This document shows, one piece after another, positions 33,690-41,854 of a DNA stretch of 64,000 nt. A program made the translations under genes and the position numbers. The notes under the pieces were generated by a model that did not search any database, had not been told where the DNA came from, and saw nothing but the letters and a program-made list of their open reading frames with translations. The DNA is taken from the NCBI GenBank assembly GCA_002633315.1, contig NWBN01000031.1:372001-436000 (forward strand), given 5' to 3'. Source of the DNA: Bacteroidales bacterium Phil6. Lineage in GTDB: Bacteria; Bacteroidota; Bacteroidia; Bacteroidales; F082. Numbering within the stretch: position 1 is the first letter of the stretch; every line of letters starts with the position of its first letter.

Positions 33690-35183
33690 ATGAAAAGAGT
33701 AAATTTTTTAATCGGGGTTTTGGGTGCGGCAGTGATTGCATTGTCGGTTTTGGTAGCGCGAATTTATCTCAAAGAAGACAATACTGAAAAAACTGTCGTC
33801 TCCAATATTGCTGTGTCAGGACAATCGACGGCTGAAGATATACTGACACCTCAGTTTCATAAAGTGAACTATTCGCCTGCTGCTACTGACAACAATTTCG
33901 TCAAGGCAGCGGAAAGGACCGTCAATACAGTAGTGCATATACGTACAGAGATAGTACGTAAGGGCAACAGTTATTATGATTTCTTCGGACCTCTTTTGGA
34001 ACAGCTTTACGGAGGACGTATTGAGGTGCCGGACAATGTATCTGTAGGTTATGGCTCCGGTGTCGTATTGTCGCCTGACGGTTATATCGTCACAAACAAC
34101 CATGTCGTCGATGGTGCTAGTAAAATAGAGGTGACATTCAACGACAAACATAAAAGAGAGGCTGTCGTTATTGGTAAAGACCCGAGCACTGATCTGGCTT
34201 TGATTAAGGTTGAGGCAGAAGGACTTGAATATCTTACCTTTGGCAATTCTGATGATGTACATGTGGGCGAATGGGTGCTGGCTGTCGGTAATCCTTTCAA
34301 TCTCACTTCTACGGTGACTGCCGGCATTGTCAGTGCTAAGGCACGTAATATCAATATTCTTGGTGATGGCAGTACGATAGAGTCGTTTATTCAGACCGAT
34401 GCCGCCATAAATCCGGGAAACAGTGGTGGCGCTTTGGTGGATATTGACGGCAACCTTATTGGTATCAATGCGGCAATAGCTTCGCGTACAGGTAGTTATG
34501 AGGGATATTCTTTTGCCATACCGTCTAATATTGTACGTAAGGTGGTGGAAGATTTCTTACAGTATGGCTCTCTACAACGTGCTTATATCGGTGTCGCTGT
34601 GGCTGAGATAACACAGGAACTTGCTGAAGAAGAGAACCTTGATGTGTTGTCGGGTGTTTATGTCATGAATGTGGAAGATGGCAGCGGCGCTCAGGAGGCG
34701 GGATTGAAAAAAGGTGATGTCATATTGAGTGTCAATGATATTACTGTGGATTCTCATCCTCAACTTGTTGGCGTCATAGGTCAGTATCGTCCGGGAGATA
34801 AGGTGTCTTTGAAAGTGAAACGTGGCAAGAATACCGAGATTGTCAGTGTGGTGCTTAAAAACAAATTCGGAACAGAAGAGATGACAAAGGCAAGCGAATC
34901 ATTTTATAACAAGGAATTGGGTGTTACTGTACAGCCTGTTCCGGATTATCTGAAGGCTGAACTTGGTGTGAATTATGGACTTAAAATTGTCGATGTTAAA
35001 GATAGCGTTTTCAAGATGAGAGGTGTGGATGAAAACTTTATCATATTGTCGGTGAATAATATGAAAGTAAGCAATGCTGAAGACCTTGACAAGGCATTGA
35101 AACTCAGTAAGAATGGCAAGACTCGCGTGGAAGGCGTCAATATTGACGGAAGTTGGAGAACGACATTCGAGTTTTATAGATAA
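33690..35183 (+). CDS. htrA: periplasmic HtrA/DegQ serine protease
   Basis: A 497-residue Do-family protease-chaperone for misfolded envelope proteins. The N-terminal span (about 5-25) is a signal peptide or anchor. The trypsin-like domain carries the triad His138 (NNHVVDG), Asp168 (PSTDLALIKV) and Ser245 (NPGNSGGAL). PDZ1 covers about 290-385 (AYIGVAVAEITQEL, GAQEAGLKKGDVILSVND) and a diverged PDZ2 about 400-495. A linker loop (FFGPLLEQLYGG) matches the LA-loop. Next to rpoD, an arrangement conserved in Bacteroidales. Confidence 0.95.
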   Translation: MKRVNFLIGVLGAAVIALSVLVARIYLKEDNTEKTVVSNIAVSGQSTAEDILTPQFHKVNYSPAATDNNFVKAAERTVNTVVHIRTEIVRKGNSYYDFFGPLLEQLYGGRIEVPDNVSVGYGSGVVLSPDGYIVTNNHVVDGASKIEVTFNDKHKREAVVIGKDPSTDLALIKVEAEGLEYLTFGNSDDVHVGEWVLAVGNPFNLTSTVTAGIVSAKARNINILGDGSTIESFIQTDAAINPGNSGGALVDIDGNLIGINAAIASRTGSYEGYSFAIPSNIVRKVVEDFLQYGSLQRAYIGVAVAEITQELAEEENLDVLSGVYVMNVEDGSGAQEAGLKKGDVILSVNDITVDSHPQLVGVIGQYRPGDKVSLKVKRGKNTEIVSVVLKNKFGTEEMTKASESFYNKELGVTVQPVPDYLKAELGVNYGLKIVDVKDSVFKMRGVDENFIILSVNNMKVSNAEDLDKALKLSKNGKTRVEGVNIDGSWRTTFEFYR

Positions 35184-35215
35184 TAAATTATGGTTTCTGT
35201 GGTTTTTATATCCCG

Positions 35216-35250
35216 TGGGCAAGGCAATTGTTGAATATACGCTTTGCCCA
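35216..35250 (+). repeat. inverted repeat between htrA and rpoD
   Basis: A 10-bp stem with one G-T pair (35216-35225 with 35241-35250), 15-base loop, no T run. It could weaken read-through from htrA or lie in the rpoD leader. Confidence 0.4.
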
Positions 35251-35377
35251 TGGCATGACACAGACATCGACATGATAACAAGAACGGCATTTGCGCTTTA
35301 GAGGTTTTTCGTAAATGTTAATTTAGATAAAACCATTTTCATAAATTTTTGTTATCAAAATAAGAAAGTGAATTATA

Positions 35378-36244
35378 ATGAGACAATTAAAGATATCAAA
35401 GTCAATAACAAACCGTGAACAAGGAGCATTGGACAAATATCTTGCCGATATCGCCAAAGAAGAAATGGTGACACCGGATGAGGAGGTCCTCCTTGCTCAA
35501 AGGATAAGAAATGGCGATCAGGAGGCTGCCGACCGTTTGGTGCGTGCCAACTTGCGCTTCGTGGTTTCAGTGGCAAAACAATACCAGAATCAGGGACTCG
35601 GATTGTCGGATTTGATAAATGAAGGTAATGTCGGTCTTATCAAGGCTGCAAAACGTTTCGATGAGACAAAAGGTTTCAAATTCATTTCATACGCTGTGTG
35701 GTGGATAAGACAGTCTATTCTGCAGGCTATTGCCGAACAGTCACGCTTGGTGCGCCTGCCTCTGAATCAGACCGGCTGGCTTAGCAGAGTGAAAAAAGTG
35801 TCTTCTGCCTTGGAACAGAAATATCAGAGAAAACCTACTATCAGCGAGATAGCTGAAGAACTCGACATACCGGAATATAAGGTGGAGGCTATCCTGAAAA
35901 TGAATTCAAAAGAATTGTCAATGGATGCTGCCTTGTCTGATGATGAAGATGTTACCCTCCTCGAAACAATAGTGCCCGATGATGAGGTGGCTACTGATGA
36001 GGAACTTACCAATGAATCTGATGGTGCCGCAATTCAACGTTCCATGATGATATTGTCTGAAAAAGAAAGACAAATAGTCAATCTTTATTTCGGCATAGGT
36101 ACCAATCACAGTTATACATTGGAAGAGATTGGCTATATGTTTGACTTGACAAGGGAACGTGTGAGACAGATAAAAGAAAAAGCCATTAAAAAACTGAAGA
36201 AACGTTCTCACGGCAGTCTGTTGCAGGTTTATCTTAATCAATGA
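35378..36244 (+). CDS. rpoD: primary sigma factor RpoD (Bacteroidetes type)
   Basis: A 288-residue sigma-70. It starts with MRQLKISKSITNREQGALDK, as do the Bacteroidetes primary sigmas, and lacks region 1.1 and the long non-conserved insert. Region 2 is RLVRANLRFVVSVAKQYQNQGLGLSDLINEGNVGLIKAAKRFDE and GFKFISYAVWWIRQSIL (about 55-113), region 3 about 120-200, region 4 with ILSEKERQIVNLYFGIG and TLEEIGYMFDLTRERVRQIKEKAIKKL. It recognises the -33 TTTG / -7 TAnnTTTG promoters found throughout the window. Regions 3 and the extreme C-terminus (KKRSHGSLLQVYLNQ) differ from the common Bacteroides sequence. Confidence 0.95.
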   Translation: MRQLKISKSITNREQGALDKYLADIAKEEMVTPDEEVLLAQRIRNGDQEAADRLVRANLRFVVSVAKQYQNQGLGLSDLINEGNVGLIKAAKRFDETKGFKFISYAVWWIRQSILQAIAEQSRLVRLPLNQTGWLSRVKKVSSALEQKYQRKPTISEIAEELDIPEYKVEAILKMNSKELSMDAALSDDEDVTLLETIVPDDEVATDEELTNESDGAAIQRSMMILSEKERQIVNLYFGIGTNHSYTLEEIGYMFDLTRERVRQIKEKAIKKLKKRSHGSLLQVYLNQ

Positions 36245-36260
36245 CAGATGATGAAACATT

Positions 36261-36299
36261 GGCGGCGTGTGGCTTTGAAGGCTTGAGACGCCGCCTTTT
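36261..36299 (+). terminator. terminator after rpoD
   Basis: GC-rich 8-bp stem (36261-36268 with 36288-36295), 19-base loop, then TTTT. Placed 16 bases after the rpoD stop. Confidence 0.75.
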
Positions 36300-36342
36300 A
36301 TTATGAAGTGTCGTTACATATCACATTTACATGTCATCTTCA

Positions 36343-38427
36343 TCATATCTTGTAAATCATCTGTAACTTGCCGTCGATTTTCTTGTTGCCTTCTATGGAT
36401 TCCAATCCGCTACCTATAATGTCAACATTGTCGTATATTGTCATGCCCAACTTGGCTAAGACCTGTAATCTTTTGAATGGTCTTATGTTATAACATAGAT
36501 ATATTCTTATTCCTTTGTTGTATAATGAACTGACGGAAAATGAATATAATACGTCGTTCTCATAAATGTATAACCCTCCTTTTGAACTGTTGAAAACGGC
36601 ATATCTGAAATATAATTTCATGATTTCATTATAAGGCCGGAAAACTATGTCTTGATATATAAGATATGACATGTTTCGTTCGCCGTCAAAGTTTTTGAAG
36701 TGATATTCAATTAAGTTTTTGAAAGTGAAACGTTTAATGGAATATGAAATGTCAAAACGCAGCATGTTGCCATGTTCTTCGTCTGTATATCTTTGATAAA
36801 CATCCGTATCGGCAGTGTTTTTGATTCTTTTTTTGTATCTGTATTGAATAAAGAAACTGCTTTTTTCGTTTATTGAGTTTTCGATTTTAATGTTTAATGT
36901 ATTGCCGTAGGTCGGAGAATAAGCGGTGTTTTTCACCCAATCACTGTTGAACATGTCGGCACTGAAACATAATTTCCATTTGGGAGTCATGGAAACACTC
37001 CCGCCAAGATAAAAGCCTTTTTCGTTCCTTGTATTGCTTGATGAACTGAAAGCGTTGTTATACAGATTGTTGTATCGTTTGTCATAATTTCTGTAAAGTA
37101 AGGTCAAAGTAATATAACTTCTCGGTTGTACAGTGACACCTGATAACAGGGCGAAATATTTGCAGTACAGTGACACTTCTCCGAACAAAGCAATTTTATT
37201 CATGATATGGTAAAAGTCTATGCCTTGATTTACAATGGTTTTTCCTCTGAAATAGAAAATGTTGTATATTCTTTCATCGGGATAAAGAGCTGCGCTCATG
37301 TCTGTCTTGTGAACTGTATATCCGATTTGTGTATCTTCATTTTTATATGACAGGTTGAAACCGTAAAAATGTTGTTTGAAGGCTTTTCTGTCGAGAATGT
37401 CGCCTGCTGTTCTGTGCAGACCGCTTTGTTGTATGCTTGTTATTTCTTCTGCATCGCCCTTGTCGTCTGTAATGCTGATATTGCCGTCGGCACGTTTGAA
37501 AGAATAAAAAATGCTTAAATCCATGTTTTTGTATGACACTGTCGTTGCAACGCCTCTGAAATAACGTCCTTCGTTGGCAGATTTGCTAGCACGTATCTTT
37601 TTGCCTTTGCGCATGATATTGCTGTCGCTGCCGAAGAACGACATCCCTGACCCCAATGTCAGCCCCTGACCGAATGACAGTTGATAATCTCCTACGGCAA
37701 AGTCTTTTATCCATTTTGTTTCATGCAGGTATATGTGGAAAGAGAAGAAATCGAAGCCTTTGTATGCTTTGTCGCCTAGCGTTTTTCTTATACTGTCGTT
37801 TATTTTGTTAAGAAAAAAATATTCTCCTGCATCTTTCTCCAAGACGAAACCAAATTCCAATCTGTTGACAAAATTGAAATTATATCTGAGAAACAGCCTT
37901 TCGGGACTTCCTAAATATACAGAATTGGGCTTGTCGTATAATACTGAGTCCGAAACATTTTTATAACCTTCCTTTTTATTGAAACAGCGGTCTGCCTGTA
38001 GCACTAAACGATGACTGCCGCGGATGAATATGTCTTTGAATCTTGTTTTGTTTTCTGTTTCCTTTTGAAATGTTATTATCGGCTTTAATAACCGTTTTGT
38101 GTTGTCGTCTATACTGTCTATCGCAAGTAATTCTTCGTAAAACATTATGTCCCCGTAATTCTTTCTGTATTCTTTTATTTTATGTAGATGAAAAACATTG
38201 ATAATGTTGTAATTCACAAGTTGTTCCATATCTTCACTATTGATATTTATCGGATTGTCGAATAATGATTGGTAAATCTCCATAATTTCCGAATAATCTT
38301 CGTTGTCGCTGTCCGTCGATTCAGCCATTTGTTGAATATGTTGCATTAAAATGTCTATTTCGTGCTCTTCCTGTGAAAATAATATCAATGGCATGAAAAC
38401 GCATATCGTTGTCAGTATTTTTTTCAT
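36343..38427 (-). CDS. helix-hairpin-helix/beta-barrel outer-membrane protein
   Basis: A 694-residue exported protein. Signal peptide 1-19 (LILFSQ). Residues about 55-115 hold ComEA-like helix-hairpin-helix segments (NPININSEDMEQLVNYNIINVFHLHKIKEYRKNYG, FYEELLAIDSID). From about 135 to the end there are many amphipathic strands with aromatic girdles, as expected for a large outer-membrane barrel (GDYQLSFGQGLTLGSGMSFFG is a conserved segment). The combination is common in Bacteroidetes and often annotated as ComEA-like, but function is unproven; the HhH part may face the periplasm. Pairs with the barrel gene upstream. Confidence 0.8.
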   Translation of the reverse strand: MKKILTTICVFMPLILFSQEEHEIDILMQHIQQMAESTDSDNEDYSEIMEIYQSLFDNPININSEDMEQLVNYNIINVFHLHKIKEYRKNYGDIMFYEELLAIDSIDDNTKRLLKPIITFQKETENKTRFKDIFIRGSHRLVLQADRCFNKKEGYKNVSDSVLYDKPNSVYLGSPERLFLRYNFNFVNRLEFGFVLEKDAGEYFFLNKINDSIRKTLGDKAYKGFDFFSFHIYLHETKWIKDFAVGDYQLSFGQGLTLGSGMSFFGSDSNIMRKGKKIRASKSANEGRYFRGVATTVSYKNMDLSIFYSFKRADGNISITDDKGDAEEITSIQQSGLHRTAGDILDRKAFKQHFYGFNLSYKNEDTQIGYTVHKTDMSAALYPDERIYNIFYFRGKTIVNQGIDFYHIMNKIALFGEVSLYCKYFALLSGVTVQPRSYITLTLLYRNYDKRYNNLYNNAFSSSSNTRNEKGFYLGGSVSMTPKWKLCFSADMFNSDWVKNTAYSPTYGNTLNIKIENSINEKSSFFIQYRYKKRIKNTADTDVYQRYTDEEHGNMLRFDISYSIKRFTFKNLIEYHFKNFDGERNMSYLIYQDIVFRPYNEIMKLYFRYAVFNSSKGGLYIYENDVLYSFSVSSLYNKGIRIYLCYNIRPFKRLQVLAKLGMTIYDNVDIIGSGLESIEGNKKIDGKLQMIYKI

Positions 38428-38481
38428 GATGGTTTCATTTTGGTGTTTTGGTAAGTCGATTTTTGATTATTGAAATGATTG

Positions 38482-39309
38482 TCAAGACCTTGACTTTATA
38501 TTGAAAATTATGCTGCTTTGCAGGGAAACTCCTAATTGACAGTGCATGTTTGATGAGATGTCTATTGTAATGTTTTTGAACGAATAACCTGTTCCGAAGC
38601 ATATAATCCATGGGTTGGACTGTATTCCGCATCGCAGGTACAGATTCTTGTAGGCCTTGTATTCGATGCCGAACCTCAACTTGAAATTGGCTTCAAAATC
38701 TTCCTCTATCTCAGTTGACATGCTGAAATCGTCTGTCAGATTGTATAGCAATCCGGCTCTCATTATTATCGGGAGTTTGTCTTTGTTGAGGGATTTGATT
38801 TTTGTCAAGACAGGATTGAACAGGTAAGCCGCCACACAAAGTTTTTCGGTAATGTCGTATGACAATCCTGCTTCGAAAGTGGCGGTATGGTATTTTTTAT
38901 AGTCTTTGGAAAATGCAAACAGAAGATAATCTAACTGTATGCCGATTCTCAATGATTTGCCGAATGAACGAGCAAAGGCGATGCCTATTTTATTTTCATT
39001 ATAATGAGTGAATCCGAATTGTCTTACGCTTAAACCAATGACCCCGATGTCGAGAGGAATGAGAAATGCAGCGTTTTTATAGCCAAGTTCTTTCATGAGG
39101 AATCTGTTTTCATAATAAAAACCCGCACTTATGTGTCTCCACTCTGCCATGCCGGCAGGATTGTTGTGTATGCTCCAGAAATCCGACATCGCTACTGAGG
39201 TATAACCCATACCGGAGCATCTGCCTCCGACGGGCGAGGTGAAATCCCATGCCATGACATGCTCTGACAACAGGATTGTCACCATGATGGTGATAATACT
39301 ATGTTTCAT
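38482..39309 (-). CDS. PorV/PorQ-like outer-membrane barrel protein
   Basis: A 275-residue exported protein (signal peptide ending about VMAW). The first strand GGRCSGMGYTSVAMSDFWSIHNNPAGMAEW matches the FadL/PorV/PorQ start, where S-G-M-G...N-N-P-A-G is conserved, and the rest alternates as beta strands. PorV and PorQ belong to type IX secretion, but this one is shorter and cannot be assigned to it. It lies 54 bases upstream of the HhH-barrel gene and points the same way, so the two likely act together. Confidence 0.77.
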   Translation of the reverse strand: MKHSIITIMVTILLSEHVMAWDFTSPVGGRCSGMGYTSVAMSDFWSIHNNPAGMAEWRHISAGFYYENRFLMKELGYKNAAFLIPLDIGVIGLSVRQFGFTHYNENKIGIAFARSFGKSLRIGIQLDYLLFAFSKDYKKYHTATFEAGLSYDITEKLCVAAYLFNPVLTKIKSLNKDKLPIIMRAGLLYNLTDDFSMSTEIEEDFEANFKLRFGIEYKAYKNLYLRCGIQSNPWIICFGTGYSFKNITIDISSNMHCQLGVSLQSSIIFNIKSRS

Positions 39310-39373
39310 AAATTTATCGTTTTGGTTTCTGCTACGAAAGTATGTATTTTTATTTTATTTGTAAATAAATTAT

Positions 39374-39381
39374 TATATTTG
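39374..39381 (+). promoter_or_regulatory. -7 box that decides the DUF456 start
   Basis: TATATTTG ends three bases before an in-frame ATG (39384), which a transcript from here would not include; the ATG at 39405 would be used. Confidence 0.6.
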
Positions 39382-39404
39382 CAATGTTAATTTTTATTAA
39401 GAAT

Positions 39405-39923
39405 ATGGAATATCTAATTTACTTATTATCAATAATTTTGATTATAGTTGGTCTTATTGGAGATATTTTGCCTGGAATTCCCGGCGTTCCTCTCTCTTAT
39501 TTGGCATTAATTTTATTACATTTTACCGACAAAATCAGCTATACTCCTCAAATGTTGATTATAACAGGCGTTTTATGTGTTGTCATTACGGTGTTGGATT
39601 ATGTGGTGCCGATATGGGGCACCAAGAAATTCGGCGGTACTAAAGCCGGGGTGCGCGGCAGCACCATAGGATTGATTATCGGTGTGTTGGTGTTGCCTCT
39701 TTTAGGTATAGTCATTGGTCCTTTCGGTATTGTCGGACTGTTGGGCGGTCCTTTCTTAGGGGCTTATATTGGAGAGAAAATTGCCGGAGTGGACGACCAT
39801 AAGGCTTGGCGTTCTGCTGTAGGCTCTTTCATAGGCTTCGTAGCCGGCACATTTATGAAAGTCGCATATAGCCTGGTGCTCGGCTTTATCGCGATAAAAG
39901 ATATTGTAATGTCTTTCTTTTAA
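39405..39923 (+). CDS. DUF456 family membrane protein
   Basis: A 172-residue small polytopic membrane protein. GLIGDILPGIPGVPLSYLALILLHF (about 15-39), the Gly-rich DYVVPIWGTKKFGGTKAGVRGSTIGLIIG and GPFLGAYIGEKIAG are DUF456 hallmarks; Gly-zipper-like segments repeat through the C-terminal half. Four to five spans. Function unknown. It is followed 13 bases later by the split transketolase genes, so probably one transcript. Confidence 0.86.
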   Translation: MEYLIYLLSIILIIVGLIGDILPGIPGVPLSYLALILLHFTDKISYTPQMLIITGVLCVVITVLDYVVPIWGTKKFGGTKAGVRGSTIGLIIGVLVLPLLGIVIGPFGIVGLLGGPFLGAYIGEKIAGVDDHKAWRSAVGSFIGFVAGTFMKVAYSLVLGFIAIKDIVMSFF

Positions 39924-39936
39924 TTGTTGATATGCT

Positions 39937-40758
39937 ATGGATACAAAGGAAAAAGCATTGAATATTAGACTGTCGATTCTGAAAATGTTGACAAAAGCAG
40001 GCTCAGGACATACCGGAGGCTCAATGGACCTGGCTGATATCTTTGCAGTGCTGTATTTTAAACATCTTAATTATAATATTGATAACCAATATGATGAAGA
40101 TAGAGACAGAGTGGTCTTGTCTATTGGTCATACTGCTCCGGTGTTATATGCCACATTGGCAGAGGCTGGGTTTTTCCCTAAGGAAGAGTTGTTGACATTG
40201 CGTGATTTCGGAAGCCGTTTGCAGGGGCATCCGAGTAAAGATTTCAATCTTCCGGGTGTGGAGACCTCGGCAGGTTCTCTCGGACAGGGTCTTTCCATTG
40301 CTTTGGGCATGGCATTGGCTGCTAAGATGGACAATAAAAAGCACAGGATATATTGTATCATGGGCGATGGAGAATTGCAGGAGGGTAGCGTATGGGAGGC
40401 TGCCATGGCTGCGGCTCACCATAAACCGGATAATCTTTGTGCTGTGGTGGATAGAAACAGACTGCAAATAGACGGTGATACCGAAAATGTAATGTCTTTG
40501 GAACCTTTGAATGCCAAATGGAAATCTTTCGGCTGGTATGTTATTGATATAGACGGACATAATCATAATCAGATTGATGCTGCTTTCTCTAAAGCCAAGT
40601 TGATAAAGGATAAACCTGTACTTGTTATTGCCAACACAGTGATGGGTAAAGGTGTCAAAAGTATAGAAAATAACTGTAAATGGCATGGCAAGGTGCCTGA
40701 CAAACAGCAGTTGTATTCTTTTATTGAAGAATTGTATAAACAATATTGCGTGTCATGA
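39937..40758 (+). CDS. transketolase, N-terminal (TPP-binding) subunit
   Basis: A 273-residue half-transketolase. It contains the thiamine-diphosphate part: GSGHTGGSMDLADIFAVLYF (about 23-42), SIGHTAPVLYA, GVETSAGSLGQGLSIALGMALAAK and the GDG...N motif (IMGDGELQEGSVWEAAMAA, then VVDRNRLQIDGDT). The second subunit starts within its stop codon (ATGA). Together they move two-carbon units in the pentose phosphate pathway, or a related sugar pathway. Confidence 0.92.
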   Translation: MDTKEKALNIRLSILKMLTKAGSGHTGGSMDLADIFAVLYFKHLNYNIDNQYDEDRDRVVLSIGHTAPVLYATLAEAGFFPKEELLTLRDFGSRLQGHPSKDFNLPGVETSAGSLGQGLSIALGMALAAKMDNKKHRIYCIMGDGELQEGSVWEAAMAAAHHKPDNLCAVVDRNRLQIDGDTENVMSLEPLNAKWKSFGWYVIDIDGHNHNQIDAAFSKAKLIKDKPVLVIANTVMGKGVKSIENNCKWHGKVPDKQQLYSFIEELYKQYCVS

Positions 40759-41705
40759 GAGAATTTATTAATAGAGGTAACAAAGCTACTAAAACGGGTT
40801 TTGGTGAAGGTGTCAGAAATGCGGCAGCCGTCAATGATAAAGTTATTGGCATTGGAGCCGACATCACTGCTTCTGTGGGTATGAATATTTTCTCCGAGGC
40901 ATTTCCTGAAAGATTCGTTTCGCTCGGTATTGCGGAACAGAATTGTATCGCTGTTGCTGCCGGAATGGCTCTGTCAAACAAGATACCTGTCTTTAGTACC
41001 TATGGCGTCTTTGCAGCGCACCGTGCCTGCGACCAGATACGTATCTCTGTGTGTTATAATAATTTGCATGTCATTATAGGTGGCGCTCATGCCGGTGTCT
41101 CTGTCGGTCCCGATGGTGCCACTCATCAGGCTCTCGAGGATATTGCCATGATGCGTGTCCTACCACGAATGACGGTGATATCTCCTTGCGATGCCACTCA
41201 GACCATGATAGCAACGGAAAAGGCTATTCTCGAATGTGTCGGTCCGGTTTATCTGCGCTTCGGTCGTGAACCTCGACCGGATTTTACTGATGTGAATCAG
41301 GATTTTGTTATTGGAAAAGGCCAGATATTGAAGGAAGGAAAGGACATTTGTATCATTGCGACAGGTCATGAGGTCTGGGAGAGCATCCTTGCAGCACAAC
41401 GTCTCGAGAATGAGGGCAGATCTGTTATGGTCGTCAATATTCATACTATAAAACCTTTGGACGAACAACTTCTTCTCGAGATAGCTGACCGTTTCTCTAC
41501 TGTTTTTACTGTAGAGGAACATCAGATTATCAGTGGACTCGGTGGCGCTGTCGCTGAGTTCTTTTCTGAAAATCATCCTGTCAGAGTCGTTAGAATAGGT
41601 ATGAACGACACCTTTGGTGAATCCGGACAACCGGAGGAGTTGATGCATCATTTTAAACTCGATGCCGACGGAATATATGAGAAAATTGTCTCTTCTACCT
41701 TATAA
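40755..41705 (+). CDS. transketolase, C-terminal (pyrimidine-binding) subunit
   Basis: A 316-residue partner of the preceding gene. TGFGEGVRNAAAVNDKVIGIGADI, SLGIAEQNCIAVAAGMALS (the Glu that activates thiamine) and THQALEDIAMMRVLPRMTVISPCDATQ are the pyrimidine domain; FTVEEHQIISGLGGAVAEFF belongs to the C-terminal domain. The ATG at 40755 overlaps the upstream stop by four bases; a TTG nine bases earlier is not needed. Confidence 0.92.
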   Translation: MREFINRGNKATKTGFGEGVRNAAAVNDKVIGIGADITASVGMNIFSEAFPERFVSLGIAEQNCIAVAAGMALSNKIPVFSTYGVFAAHRACDQIRISVCYNNLHVIIGGAHAGVSVGPDGATHQALEDIAMMRVLPRMTVISPCDATQTMIATEKAILECVGPVYLRFGREPRPDFTDVNQDFVIGKGQILKEGKDICIIATGHEVWESILAAQRLENEGRSVMVVNIHTIKPLDEQLLLEIADRFSTVFTVEEHQIISGLGGAVAEFFSENHPVRVVRIGMNDTFGESGQPEELMHHFKLDADGIYEKIVSSTL

Positions 41706-41826
41706 TACTTGCTTGAACAGGTGATTCCTTTAAAAATATACGTATAATTACGCGGCATCCGTCTGTACCTCAAAAACTACATAGAAAAAATATTCATTGT
41801 TTTTATGAATTAATAAGATTATTTCC

Positions 41827-41834
41827 TACATTTG
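41827..41834 (+). promoter_or_regulatory. -7 box of PEGA-FISUMP unit A
   Basis: TACATTTG, 20 bases before the ATG; the same box is kept in copy B at 45700-45707. No -33 TTTG at normal spacing, so an alternative sigma factor or activator may be involved. Confidence 0.5.
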
Positions 41835-41854
41835 TGGGCAAATAAATGTAAACC

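Noticed and set aside
35113..35301. 62-codon frame across the htrA end and rpoD leader
   Set aside because: The first part is htrA in another frame; no start site and no promoter after htrA; probably chance.
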